6,260 nucleotides of DNA from NCBI GenBank assembly GCA_017621295.1, contig JAGATI010000071.1:1-6260 (forward strand). Direction: 5' to 3'. The first letter of the stretch is position 1. Each line of letters begins with the position of its first letter. This document shows positions 1-6,213 of this stretch, piece by piece. A program made the position numbers and the translations under genes. The notes beneath the pieces are model-generated. The model searched no databases and had not been told where the DNA came from. It saw only the letters and a program-made list of their open reading frames with translations. The stretch is from Clostridia bacterium (GTDB taxonomy: Bacteria; Bacillota_A; Clostridia; TANB77; CAG-508).

Positions 1-702
1 ACTACTAGATAAAAGTAGTTTTCTATTTATTTTTTTATAATTCATACTACTAATAATTGTTCTTTTTTGTATATTTTCTTTTTTAAAGCTAGATAAAATT
101 AAACATATTACATATACTAAACCTGCTAAAATACTATAGTTTGCAAAATTATAATAAAAGCATGCTTTCGATAAATTATCTGTATCTAATTTTGAACTAA
201 TTTCTATTTTAGTTTCCTTTGATAGAGTTTCATTTATTTTGCTTGTTAGCTCTTCTTCTGATTCGACATTTTTTACATATGTATTTGCTATCTTAATATA
301 TCTTGAAAGTAGCATTTCAGTATATGAAGCTGAATAATCTCCTGTGCTTTTAATCTCTATTTCGGGATTATTTCCTTTTAAAAACTCTTCTCTAAATTTT
401 TCTGGTATATATATAATATAATTTACATCTCTATAAAATAACGCATCATTTACTTTTTCTTCATCATTTTCTATATCAATTATGTTACTATTATTTTTTA
501 TATAATCTACAAAATTTTTAGTAATTCCTTTTTCTTCATCTTTATTTATTATTAATACATCAGGCTTTTCCGCTACAAAATTTGTATTATTTTCACTTGT
601 TTGCATATTGAATCCACCAAAAAATATTAAAAATACTGTATACATAATGATAGGTAATTTGCATTTGTTTAATACTTTTAAAAATGTTTTAAATACTGTC
701 AT
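1..702 (-). CDS. ABC-2 type transporter permease, N-terminal part (runs off left edge)
   Basis: This is a membrane subunit of an ABC exporter, open from the ATG at 702 to the window edge (234 codons seen). A membrane segment at about residues 16-31 is followed by a long polar extracytoplasmic domain (about 32-180) and a second membrane segment (about 183-203). That order is the N-terminal half of ABC-2 permeases of roughly 400 residues. The start is fixed by AAGGAGGC at 709-716, seven bases upstream. It overlaps the preceding permease by 14 bases, so the two are co-translated and probably form a heterodimer served by the ATPase at 2815-1874. It is the only ABC gene here with no frame disturbance. 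Its single CGG (570-572) is out of frame, read as GCG GAA (Ala-Glu). The substrate is unknown. Confidence 0.85.
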   Translation of the reverse strand, partial: MTVFKTFLKVLNKCKLPIIMYTVFLIFFGGFNMQTSENNTNFVAEKPDVLIINKDEEKGITKNFVDYIKNNSNIIDIENDEEKVNDALFYRDVNYIIYIPEKFREEFLKGNNPEIEIKSTGDYSASYTEMLLSRYIKIANTYVKNVESEEELTSKINETLSKETKIEISSKLDTDNLSKACFYYNFANYSILAGLVYVICLILSSFKKENIQKRTIISSMNYKKINRKLLLSSS

Positions 703-1874
703 ATTTTTGCCTCCTTAAACTGAAATACGAAATAGTAATCATAATAAGTGCAAAAATGAGTAGGCTTGCTATATTAAAGACAAATCTATCTAATGTATCA
801 TAATAATATAAAGAGTAAAATCCGTCTGTTATCATACTTGCTGGATTCAATTTATTTACAATAGGTATATTTTTATCTACAATATATTTCATTGTAATTC
901 CCATCATTCCAGATAAAAAACATCCGAAGCATTGTAACAGATATAACGATTCCAGTTTTTATATTATCATTTGCTTTTAATAAACTTCCTATTGCAATTC
1001 CAAGTGATAAACCAGCTAAAGCTCCACATAGAGCTAAAATGATAATTAATGGTAAATTATCTCCATAGTCTACTTTTAATACAAAAACAGTATATGCAAA
1101 TAATATAGCAAGACCAATTAATTGTGTTACATAACTTGCTAAACTACTACTAAATATTAATTTGAGTTTACTAGTAGGCGAGCTTGCTATTCTTTTTCCG
1201 TATAGCACTCATATTAGGTAAGTTTTGATTAATTGCTACCATACCAAGTATACCTCCATATAAGCATGCCATTGCAATTAGTGTATAAAATTCTATCATT
1301 GTATAACTTAAATTATTATTTGATATATTTTTTAGTTTAACTTCTTGATTATTAGTCATTTCAAATATACTTTTATATAAATTTTCATAATTTATATTAT
1401 AATTTCCACTTGTTATTTCTTTTTTTATTTCATCTTCTGCTATAGTTTGTACTATTCCGTGCTGTTTGATTTATTTCTTCTGTTACATGTTTAAAAATTG
1501 TTTCATTAATTCCACTACTGTTTACTACAATTTTGGGATTATTTTCTTCTAATATCATATAACCTACTATTTCATCTTTTTCTAGTAATTCTTTTGCAGA
1601 TTCTTCTGTTACTAGTTTTAAGTTAAATAATCTATCTTTATTATTTTCATCACTTAAAGTCTTAAATGCTTCTTTGAAAATTTCGTTATTTTTAAATTCC
1701 TCATTTTCAATTATTGCTATATTTATAATGTCTAATTTTTCGCTATTTTCAATATTTGAAAAAGCCATATTAAAAAATGTTCCGAAGTATTATTGGAAAG
1801 GCAAAAGTCCAAAATATTAGCATTTTATTTTTAAAGAGAGTAATAAATGCATATTTAAAATTATGTATAAACAT
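689..1874 (-). CDS. ABC-2 type transporter permease, full length only with four +1 shifts
   Basis: Transmembrane subunit of an ABC exporter. Skipping the extra C at 1784, 1459, 1200 and 926 gives an uninterrupted 393-residue protein, the usual ABC-2 size. It has an N-terminal cytoplasmic stretch and first membrane helix (about 18-38), a polar extracytoplasmic domain (about 40-190), five hydrophobic segments from about residue 195 on, and a late ITDGFYSLYYYD motif typical of the family. The ATG at 1874 overlaps the ATPase stop as TAATG. The TAA is at 691-689. The skipped bases precede Gly31, Gly139, Gly225 and Gly316. Read literally, the gene is four fragments. Apart from the four insertions nothing is decayed: no stops, no deletions and no disturbed homopolymers. 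Two AGG Arg codons near the end also form the Shine-Dalgarno site of the next gene. Confidence 0.85.
924..926 (-). other. CGG +1 recoding site: CTT C GGA TGT
   Basis: In the ABC-2 permease, the upstream frame meets CGG here. Skipping the C at 926 reads GGA as Gly316 and continues into SGMMGITMKYIVDK, restoring the family C-terminus. Confidence 0.75.
1198..1200 (-). other. CGG +1 recoding site: ATA C GGA AAA
   Basis: Skipping the C at 1200 joins NLPNMSAI to GKRIASSPTSKLKL, with Gly225. Both sides are typical ABC-2 permease sequence, and the literal frame ends shortly after. Confidence 0.75.
1457..1459 (-). other. CGG +1 recoding site: GCA C GGA ATA
   Basis: Skipping the C at 1459 joins EEINQTA to GIVQTIAEDEIKK, with Gly139, in the extracytoplasmic domain of the ABC-2 permease. 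The literal frame ends at 1430. Confidence 0.7.
1782..1784 (-). other. CGG +1 recoding site: CTT C GGA ACA
   Basis: Skipping the C at 1784 joins TFAFPIIL to GTFFNMAF, with Gly31, in the first membrane helix of the ABC-2 permease. This helix is well known in the family and supports glycine at this position. Confidence 0.78.
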
Positions 1875-2815
1875 TAGTCACGTAATTCCTTTCCTGTTAA
1901 TTCCAAGAAAACATCATTTAAAGTAGGTCTTTCTGAATATATTTTATTATATTTAATACTCTCTTTTTTTAAATAATCTATAAATTCTACTAGATTATTC
2001 TTGCCTTTTTTATATGTAACTAATAATATGTTTCCATTATATGTTACTTCATCTACATTTTCTAATTTTTTTATTCTGTTAATATATTCTTCTTGCATCC
2101 CATTTATTTCTACTGTAACCTTTTCTTCAATTTTAGCAAGTTCTTTTAATTTATCAGTTGTACCTTCTGCTAAAACTTTACCTTTGTCTAAAATAATTAC
2201 TCTATCACAAATAATTTCAACTTCTTCCATATAATGAGTTGTATATAAAATTGTTGCTCCATTCTCTCTTAATTTTTTTATGCCATCTAATATATTGTTT
2301 CTACTTTGAGGATCTACTGCTACTGTTGGTTCATCTAAAAATATTAGTTTTGGCTTATGTGCTATTCCACATGCAATATTTAGTCTTCTTAAAAGACCTC
2401 CTGATAACTGCTTTGGATAAAATTTTCTAAATTCATCTAAACCGAACTAGACTAATTGCTTCATCAATATATTGTTTTCTTGTACCTTTATCTTTAATAT
2501 ATAATCCACAAAAATAGTCTATATTTTCATATACTGTTAATTCATCAAATACTGCTACATCTTGAAATACTACCCCTATTTTGCGTTTGATATCATAACT
2601 ATCTGGTCCGCATTTGCTTTCCAAAAATGTCTATTTCTCCACTTCCAAAATTTAATAATGATAATATACAATTAATTGTTGTGGATTTTCCACTTCCATT
2701 TGGTCCGAAGTAAACCTAAAATTTCTCCTTCATGAACTTCAAAAGATAAATTATCTATTGCTTTTAAGTTCTTATATTGTTTAGTTAGATTTTTAACTTC
2801 TATTACGTTATTCAT
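1874..2815 (-). CDS. ABC exporter ATPase (CcmA/DRR type), full length only with three +1 shifts
   Basis: Cytoplasmic ATP-hydrolysing subunit that powers the two ABC-2 permeases downstream. Skipping C at 2707, 2610 and 2444 yields 312 residues, normal for this subfamily with its C-terminal extension. Visible motifs are Walker A GPNGSGKST (37-45), Q-loop Gln84, signature LSGG (136-139), Walker B LIFLDEP (156-162), H-loop His193, and the TLNDVFLELTGKELRD tail. The recoded glycines are Gly37, Gly69 and Gly124, and Gly37 is the invariant first Walker A glycine. The start at 2815 follows a GGGGG-containing ribosome site (2822-2826), with an extended -10 promoter just upstream. Oddities are LSGG followed by LLRR rather than the common MKRR, and TVAVDP in place of TVGVDP. 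Family assignment is firm; the exported substrate is unknown. Confidence 0.88.
2442..2444 (-). other. CGG +1 recoding site: GTT C GGT TTA
   Basis: Skipping the C at 2444 joins DEAISLV to GLDEFRKFYPKQLSGG, with Gly124, just before the ABC signature of the exporter ATPase. This is one of two sites with GGT rather than GGA. Confidence 0.78.
2608..2610 (-). other. CGG +1 recoding site: ATG C GGA CCA
   Basis: Skipping the C at 2610 joins IDIFGKQM to GPDSYDIKRKIGVVFQD, with Gly69, between Walker A and the Q-loop. Without the skip the next codons read CGG ACC AGA TAG and translation stops. Confidence 0.78.
2705..2707 (-). other. CGG +1 recoding site in Walker A: CTT C GGA CCA
   Basis: Skipping the C at 2707 gives GLL-GPNGSGKST, with Gly37 as the invariant first glycine of the P-loop. 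Here the decoded residue can be predicted from the motif itself. Confidence 0.85.
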
Positions 2816-2821
2816 CTTTTT

Positions 2822-2826
2822 CCCCC
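2822..2826 (-). promoter_or_regulatory. Ribosome binding site of the exporter ATPase
   Basis: AAAAGGGGGAAAAAG precedes the ATG at 2815. The G-run six bases upstream supports this start, although it is a variant of the usual AGGAGG. Confidence 0.6.
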
Positions 2827-2852
2827 TTTTATTATTTGTTTATAACGATTTT

Positions 2853-2880
2853 ATTATATCATATTAGAAAATTTTGTATA
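2853..2880 (-). promoter_or_regulatory. Promoter of the exporter cassette (extended -10)
   Basis: On the minus strand there is a perfect TATAAT (2853-2858) with an upstream TG (TGATATAAT), and TATACA (2875-2880) at a 16-base spacing. Transcription would begin near 2846, about 30 bases before the ATPase start. No operator-like palindrome is visible. Confidence 0.65.
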
Positions 2881-3036
2881 TAATAAATTGTTGTTTTTGT
2901 TTAGATTTATGTTAAAAAATGGTTACTTGGTTATACATACAAAAATATATCTTGATTTATTATATATTATTTTATCGAAAATAGTTTTTATTTATAATAC
3001 TCAAATAAATTTCATTTTCTTATATACACTAATTAT

Positions 3037-3070
3037 AAAAACTAGCAATGCATATTCACACATTGCTAGT
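3037..3070 (-). terminator. Intrinsic terminator of the importer cassette
   Basis: A perfect 10-base stem, ACTAGCAATG (3041-3050) with CATTGCTAGT (3061-3070), has a 10-base loop. On the minus strand it is followed by a run of five T. It lies about 50 bases after the substrate-binding protein stop, so it ends that transcript. Confidence 0.85.
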
Positions 3071-3120
3071 ATCACTTATTAATACATCATGTTTAAGGCA
3101 CTAAACATAATATCTTTAAT

Positions 3121-4137
3121 TTAATCCTTAACTATACTTTTTTCTGCAAAACTATTATTTACAAGCTTGCTATATGGAGCCTTCTTATCTAATTCACCTG
3201 CCATAGTCATAACATCTTGAAGTAATTCAAAAGACTCCTCTTTTAGTACTGGATTATCATTCCATGCATCTATATCTTTGTAGTTTTGTATTACATTTGC
3301 AAGTAAGCTTAAATCTGTATCTGGAAAAAAGCTTTGAACTACTTTTGCAATTTCTTCTGCTGAATGCTCATTTACCCATTTTTCACCTTTATAAATTGCA
3401 TTTGTAAATCCCTGTATTACATCTTCATTATTTTGAATATAGCTTTTTTTAGCAAAATATGCTGTATATGGTATTTCTCCTGCTGCTTTGCCAACAGATG
3501 CTACAACATAACCTTTTCCTTCATTTTGTATAAGTGATGCTGTTGGCTCAAATAGTGTCACATATTGTGCTGTTCCACTTGAAAATGCTCCTGCCATTAA
3601 ATCAAATTTTATACTATCATCTAATGTTAAGTCAGTTTCAGGATTTATTCCATTTTTCTTTAAAACATATTCTAAAGTCATATATGGAACTCCACCTTTT
3701 CTTCCAGGTATTACTGTTTTTCATTTTAAATCTTGCCAGCTAAAGTTATCTGTTTTTTCTTTTGCAACTAAAAATGAACCATCTTTTTTAGTCATTTGTG
3801 CAAATACTTGGCAGAAATCTTCTTTTCCCTCATTATATACATAAATTGATGCTTCTGGTCCTGCAAATCCTATATCTACTTGATTTGCTAAAACTGATGT
3901 CATTACTGCATCTGCTCCTTGACCTGTTGTAAGTTCTATTTCTATTCCATTTTCTTTAAAATATCCATTATTTATTGCTACATATTGTGGAGCATAAAAA
4001 ACAGAACGAGTAACTTCACTTACCTTAATATTTTTAATATTAATTACATTATTTTGATTTTTGAAAATTGATATTCCAAAAGTGGAACCAATAACAACAA
4101 TTATAATAAAAATTCCGATTATAATATTTTTTTTCAT
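3121..4137 (-). CDS. NMT1/TauA-like ABC substrate-binding protein with internal TGA
   Basis: Extracytoplasmic solute receptor for the importer encoded just upstream. Landmarks are a hydrophobic N-terminus (about 2-25), then APQYVAINNGYFKENGIEI and VDIGFAGPEASI, both typical of the NMT1/SsuA/ThiY family. Codon 139 (3723-3721) is TGA in DLK-stop-KTV, where the family has DLKGKT. The frame is identical on both sides, and 338 residues result if TGA is read through. I prefer the ATG at 4137 over the one at 4149: AAAGGA (4150-4155) abuts the 4149 codon but lies about 12 bases from the 4137 codon. There is no cysteine near the hydrophobic segment, so no lipobox, which is unusual for a Gram-positive receptor. 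The ligand cannot be named; taurine/sulfonate, nitrate, pyrimidine and riboflavin carriers share this fold. It could instead be a pseudogene with one nonsense mutation. Confidence 0.8.
3721..3723 (-). other. In-frame TGA at a conserved glycine position
   Basis: The minus strand reads GAT TTA AAA TGA AAA ACA GTA. The homologous NMT1-family motif is D-L-K-G-K-T-V, so one substitution (GGA to TGA) accounts for it. Reading continues in the same frame for 199 more codons without damage. It is either a nonsense mutation, a base-calling error, or UGA decoded as glycine. Confidence 0.7.
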
Positions 4138-4158
4138 AAAAAAACTCATTCCTTTCTT

Positions 4159-4200
4159 TTAAGGCACACATAGTAATGAAAGATTTTTTATTTCTTTCAA
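4159..4200 (-). other. Possible 13-codon leader frame before the substrate-binding protein
   Basis: GGGAGGAATAGT directly precedes a TTG codon at 4200, followed by 12 codons (MKEIKNLSLLCVP) and TAA at 4161-4159. The ribosome site is stronger than that of the following gene. A 7-base stem (4177-4183 with 4193-4199) covers the first codons. It may be a leader peptide or a leftover gene start; there is no homology to judge by. Confidence 0.25.
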
Positions 4201-4237
4201 ACTATTCCTCCCTCTTTTAGTTTTCTCCAATGTTTCC

Positions 4238-4397
4238 GGTTTTAAAGTTCAGATATAATAAATAAAAAATTCCATTCTCGAAGGCGCTTTAGTTATGCAC
4301 GAATTCAGATTATAGATACACACTATAAACATATACATTAATTACTGTCTCAATGCTCGAACTCGTTTTTTATTTATTATATCTGAACTTTAAAACC
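4238..4397. repeat. 160-base MITE-like element with perfect 32-base inverted ends
   Basis: GGTTTTAAAGTTCAGATATA and the next 12 bases (4238-4269) recur exactly as the reverse complement at 4366-4397, enclosing 96 bases (4270-4365). Inside is a small hairpin, TTATAG/CTATAA (4310-4328). There is no open frame of note. The flanks show no clear target-site duplication. It sits inside the importer cassette between permease and receptor, so any transcript carries a long hairpin there. It could be a miniature transposable element, a transcript-processing or attenuation structure, or the remnant of an insertion sequence. Confidence 0.75.
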
Positions 4398-4433
4398 TAA
4401 TTTGAGAAATAATTTCATTAAACAATATATTGT

Positions 4434-5244
4434 TTATTTAAACTTCTTACTTTTTAGGATAAATTTTTCTAATAAAATTACACATTCATACATTACTCCT
4501 GCAACTATTCCAAGTATTATTACACTTGCCATTACTAAATCTAATTTAAATACCTGACCACCATATACTATTAAATAACCAAGTCCAGCTTTTGATACTA
4601 AAAACTCACCTGATATTACACCAACTAGCGAAAGTCCAATATTTACCTTTAATGAATTTATAAATGTTGATATATTGGCTGGTATTACAATTTTAGTTAA
4701 TATCTGCCATTTACTTGCATTAAATGTTTTTGCCATTTTTATTACTTCTTTATCTGTTTTTAAAAATCCATTTAAATTTTCAAGTATAGTTACAACAAGT
4801 GAAATTGCAATTGCCATAACTATAATTGCAGGAGTGCCTGCACCTACCCAAATTATAATTACTGGACCGAAGTGCAACTTTTGGCAAACTATTTAAAACA
4901 ACTAAAAATGGTTCTGATACCTTTGCTAAAAAATTTGACCACCATAATAAAATAGCTATAAATATTCCAAGTAAAGTTCCAAGTAAAAAGCCAACTACTG
5001 TTTCATATGTTGTAACTAAAACATGTGTTAATAAATCATTTTGTGACAAATTCATAAAAGTATTCAGTATTCTACTTGGCTTACTTGTTATAAAACTATC
5101 TATTATTCCTTTATCTGCAAGAAATTGCCAAAGAGCTAGAAAACCTGCTAATATTAAAATTTGCGCTAAAAAAACTTGTATCTTCTGTTTTCTTAAATTT
5201 CCTAGATATGTTTTTCTTTCTTTTGATATAATCTTACTTTTCAT
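4434..5244 (-). CDS. ABC importer permease (TauC/SsuC family), full length only with one +1 shift
   Basis: Inner-membrane channel of an NMT1/taurine-type importer. Skipping C at 4869 joins two reading frames into 269 residues, the usual size for BPD_transp_1 permeases. It shows about six hydrophobic segments, the first at about 25-45 (ILILAGFLALWQFLA). The segment FLVVLNSLPKVALGPVIIIW leads into the family's EAA-like loop, which continues through FKTDKEV-type residues and AKTFNASKWQILTKIVIPA, the contact site for the ATPase. The recoded residue is Gly126 in that central stretch. The ATG at 5244 overlaps the ATPase stop by 11 bases and has AAGGAG at 5255-5260. The TAA is at 4436-4434. The gene is certain as to family; the substrate is undetermined. 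Confidence 0.88.
4867..4869 (-). other. CGG +1 recoding site: CTT C GGT CCA
   Basis: Skipping the C at 4869 joins LNSLPKVAL to GPVIIIWVGAG, with Gly126, in the importer permease. LPK-alanine-leucine-glycine-proline is a recurrent family motif here. Confidence 0.82.
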
Positions 5245-6006
5245 CTACACCCAGCTCCTTCCATAATGTATTAAAATATTCACTAAATTTAGGGCTTTCT
5301 CTACAATTTAAAGGAGTTCTTCCGCTTTATACCAAACTCTATTTTATGCACATCTTTTATTGTGCCTGGTCTTTTGCTTAATACAAGCACTCTATCAGAC
5401 ATACTTATAGCTTCTGAAATATCATGTGTTACTATAAGTGCTGTAATATGTTCTTTTCTTAATATTTCATAAATATCATTTGTTACCATTATTCTTGTTT
5501 GATAATCTAATGCAGAAAAAGCTTCGTCTAATAATAGAATTTTTGGTTTTACAGCAAGAGTTCTAATTAATGCCACTCTTTGCCTCATTCCACCAGAAAT
5601 TTCTGATGGATATTTATCTTTAAATTCATATAGATTATATTTTTTTAGTAATTCTTCTACATATTTTATGTTACTTTCGTTTTTCTTTCCCTTAATTTCT
5701 AATCCAAATAAAGCATTATTTAAAATAGTTTTCCATTCAAGTAAGCAATCTCTTTGAAGCATATAACCAATTTTCGGAGAAATACCATCTACTTTTTCAT
5801 CTTCTATGTATATTTCTCCTTCACTTTTGCTTTCCAATCCTGCTATAATCGAAAGTAATGTTGATTTTCCACATCCGACTTGGTCCTATAATACTTACAA
5901 ATTCGCCTTTGCTCACTCTAAAAATGACATTTTTTAAAGCTTGCACTTCGCCATCTTTGTTCTGATATTTTTTTCCTACACTCTTCACTTCTAAAATATT
6001 TGCCAT
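5234..6006 (-). CDS. ABC importer ATPase (TauB/SsuB family), full length only with two +1 shifts
   Basis: Cytoplasmic ATPase of the NMT1/taurine-type importer. Skipping C at 5877 and 5324 gives 256 residues, standard for the family. Motifs are Walker A GPSGCGKST (41-49), Q-loop Gln84 in YMLQRDCLLEW, signature SGGMRQR (137-143), Walker B ILLLDEAFSALD (156-167), H-loop THD with His194, and a C-terminal GRTPLN...EYFNTLWKEL tail seen in SsuB/TauB-like proteins. The recoded residues are Gly44, the invariant second Walker A glycine, and Gly228. Read literally, the first frame dies 18 codons after Walker A. The ATG at 6006 has AGGAGGAA about six bases upstream (6011-6018). It is the first gene of the cassette, and its TAA lies inside the permease start region. 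Confidence 0.9.
5322..5324 (-). other. CGG +1 recoding site: AAG C GGA AGA
   Basis: Skipping the C at 5324 joins KIEFGIK to GRTPLNCRESPKFSEYF, with Gly228. It restores the family tail and places the stop in the normal overlap with the permease start. Confidence 0.78.
5875..5877 (-). other. CGG +1 recoding site in Walker A: AGT C GGA TGT
   Basis: Skipping the C at 5877 gives GPS-GCGKST, with Gly44 as the invariant second P-loop glycine of the importer ATPase. Without the skip the frame ends at about 5821. Confidence 0.85.
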
Positions 6007-6010
6007 AATT

Positions 6011-6018
6011 TTCCTCCT
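6011..6018 (-). promoter_or_regulatory. Ribosome binding site of the importer ATPase
   Basis: AGGAGGAA lies about six bases before the ATG at 6006. It is near consensus and fixes that start. Confidence 0.75.
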
Positions 6019-6081
6019 ATTAATTTATCCTGATATATTTTATGTAAAACTGTTTGAAAGTGAGACTATAAATGAATAAGA

Positions 6082-6110
6082 ATTCTAAATATTTGTATAT
6101 GTTATTGCAA
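6082..6110 (-). promoter_or_regulatory. Candidate promoter of the importer cassette
   Basis: On the minus strand TTGCAA (6105-6110) lies 17 bases before TAGAAT (6082-6087), giving a start near 6075 and a leader of about 70 bases. The -35 overlaps the T-tail of the terminator. It matches 4/6 and 5/6 bases of the consensus, which in AT-rich DNA is only moderate evidence. Confidence 0.4.
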
Positions 6111-6161
6111 AAAAATAGCATTTATTTTAGATTTTTTTAAACCTAAAATAAATGCTATTTT
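6109..6161 (-). terminator. Intrinsic terminator upstream of the importer cassette
   Basis: A perfect 19-base stem (6112-6130 with 6143-6161) has a 12-base loop. On the minus strand it is followed by seven T (6109-6115). On the plus strand the T-run is only four, so it mainly serves transcripts entering from the right edge. It either ends an upstream gene or acts as an attenuator in the leader. Confidence 0.8.
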
Positions 6162-6213
6162 AAATAGTCTTTCCTAAATTAGATGATGATTTGTTACTGC
6201 TTGGCATTATTTT

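Larger units (their letters stand above)
2816..3120. other. Gene-free stretch between the two ABC cassettes
   Basis: These 305 bases separate the substrate-binding protein stop from the exporter ATPase start. They hold the terminator at 3037-3070 and the promoter at 2853-2880. I see no gene or further structure in the AT-rich middle (about 2885-3030). A 64-codon plus-strand frame crosses it, but it has no ribosome site and runs through the terminator hairpin. Confidence 0.6.

Noticed and set aside
2001..2430. Plus-strand open frames over the exporter ATPase
   Set aside because: They are antisense shadows of a recognisable ABC ATPase, with low-complexity hydrophobic translations and no ribosome sites.
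2888..3082. 64-codon plus-strand frame in the intergenic stretch
   Set aside because: It lacks a ribosome site, is made of AT-rich hydrophobic codons, and passes through the terminator hairpin at 3041-3070.
3721..3723. Selenocysteine codon
   Set aside because: The position is a structural glycine in a non-redox receptor, and I see no convincing downstream hairpin of the bacterial SECIS type.
4238..4397. CRISPR or insertion sequence with its own transposase
   Set aside because: There are only two inverted arms, no direct repeat array, and the 96-base interior cannot encode a transposase.
3534..4896. Plus-strand frames opposite the receptor and permease (3534-3743, 4675-4896)
   Set aside because: They are antisense to clearly assigned coding sequence, with no start signals or family resemblance.
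924..5877. Simple triplet reassignment of CGG (to Trp or Gln, as reported for some bacteria)
   Set aside because: Reading CGG as any single amino acid leaves the frame wrong, and the families' downstream sequence is recovered only when one base is skipped.
689..6006. Cluster of ordinary pseudogenes
   Set aside because: The damage is ten identical C insertions before glycine plus one TGA. There are no deletions, no disturbed homopolymers and no missing motifs, and all four frameshifted genes recover normal length. Random decay would be mixed in kind.
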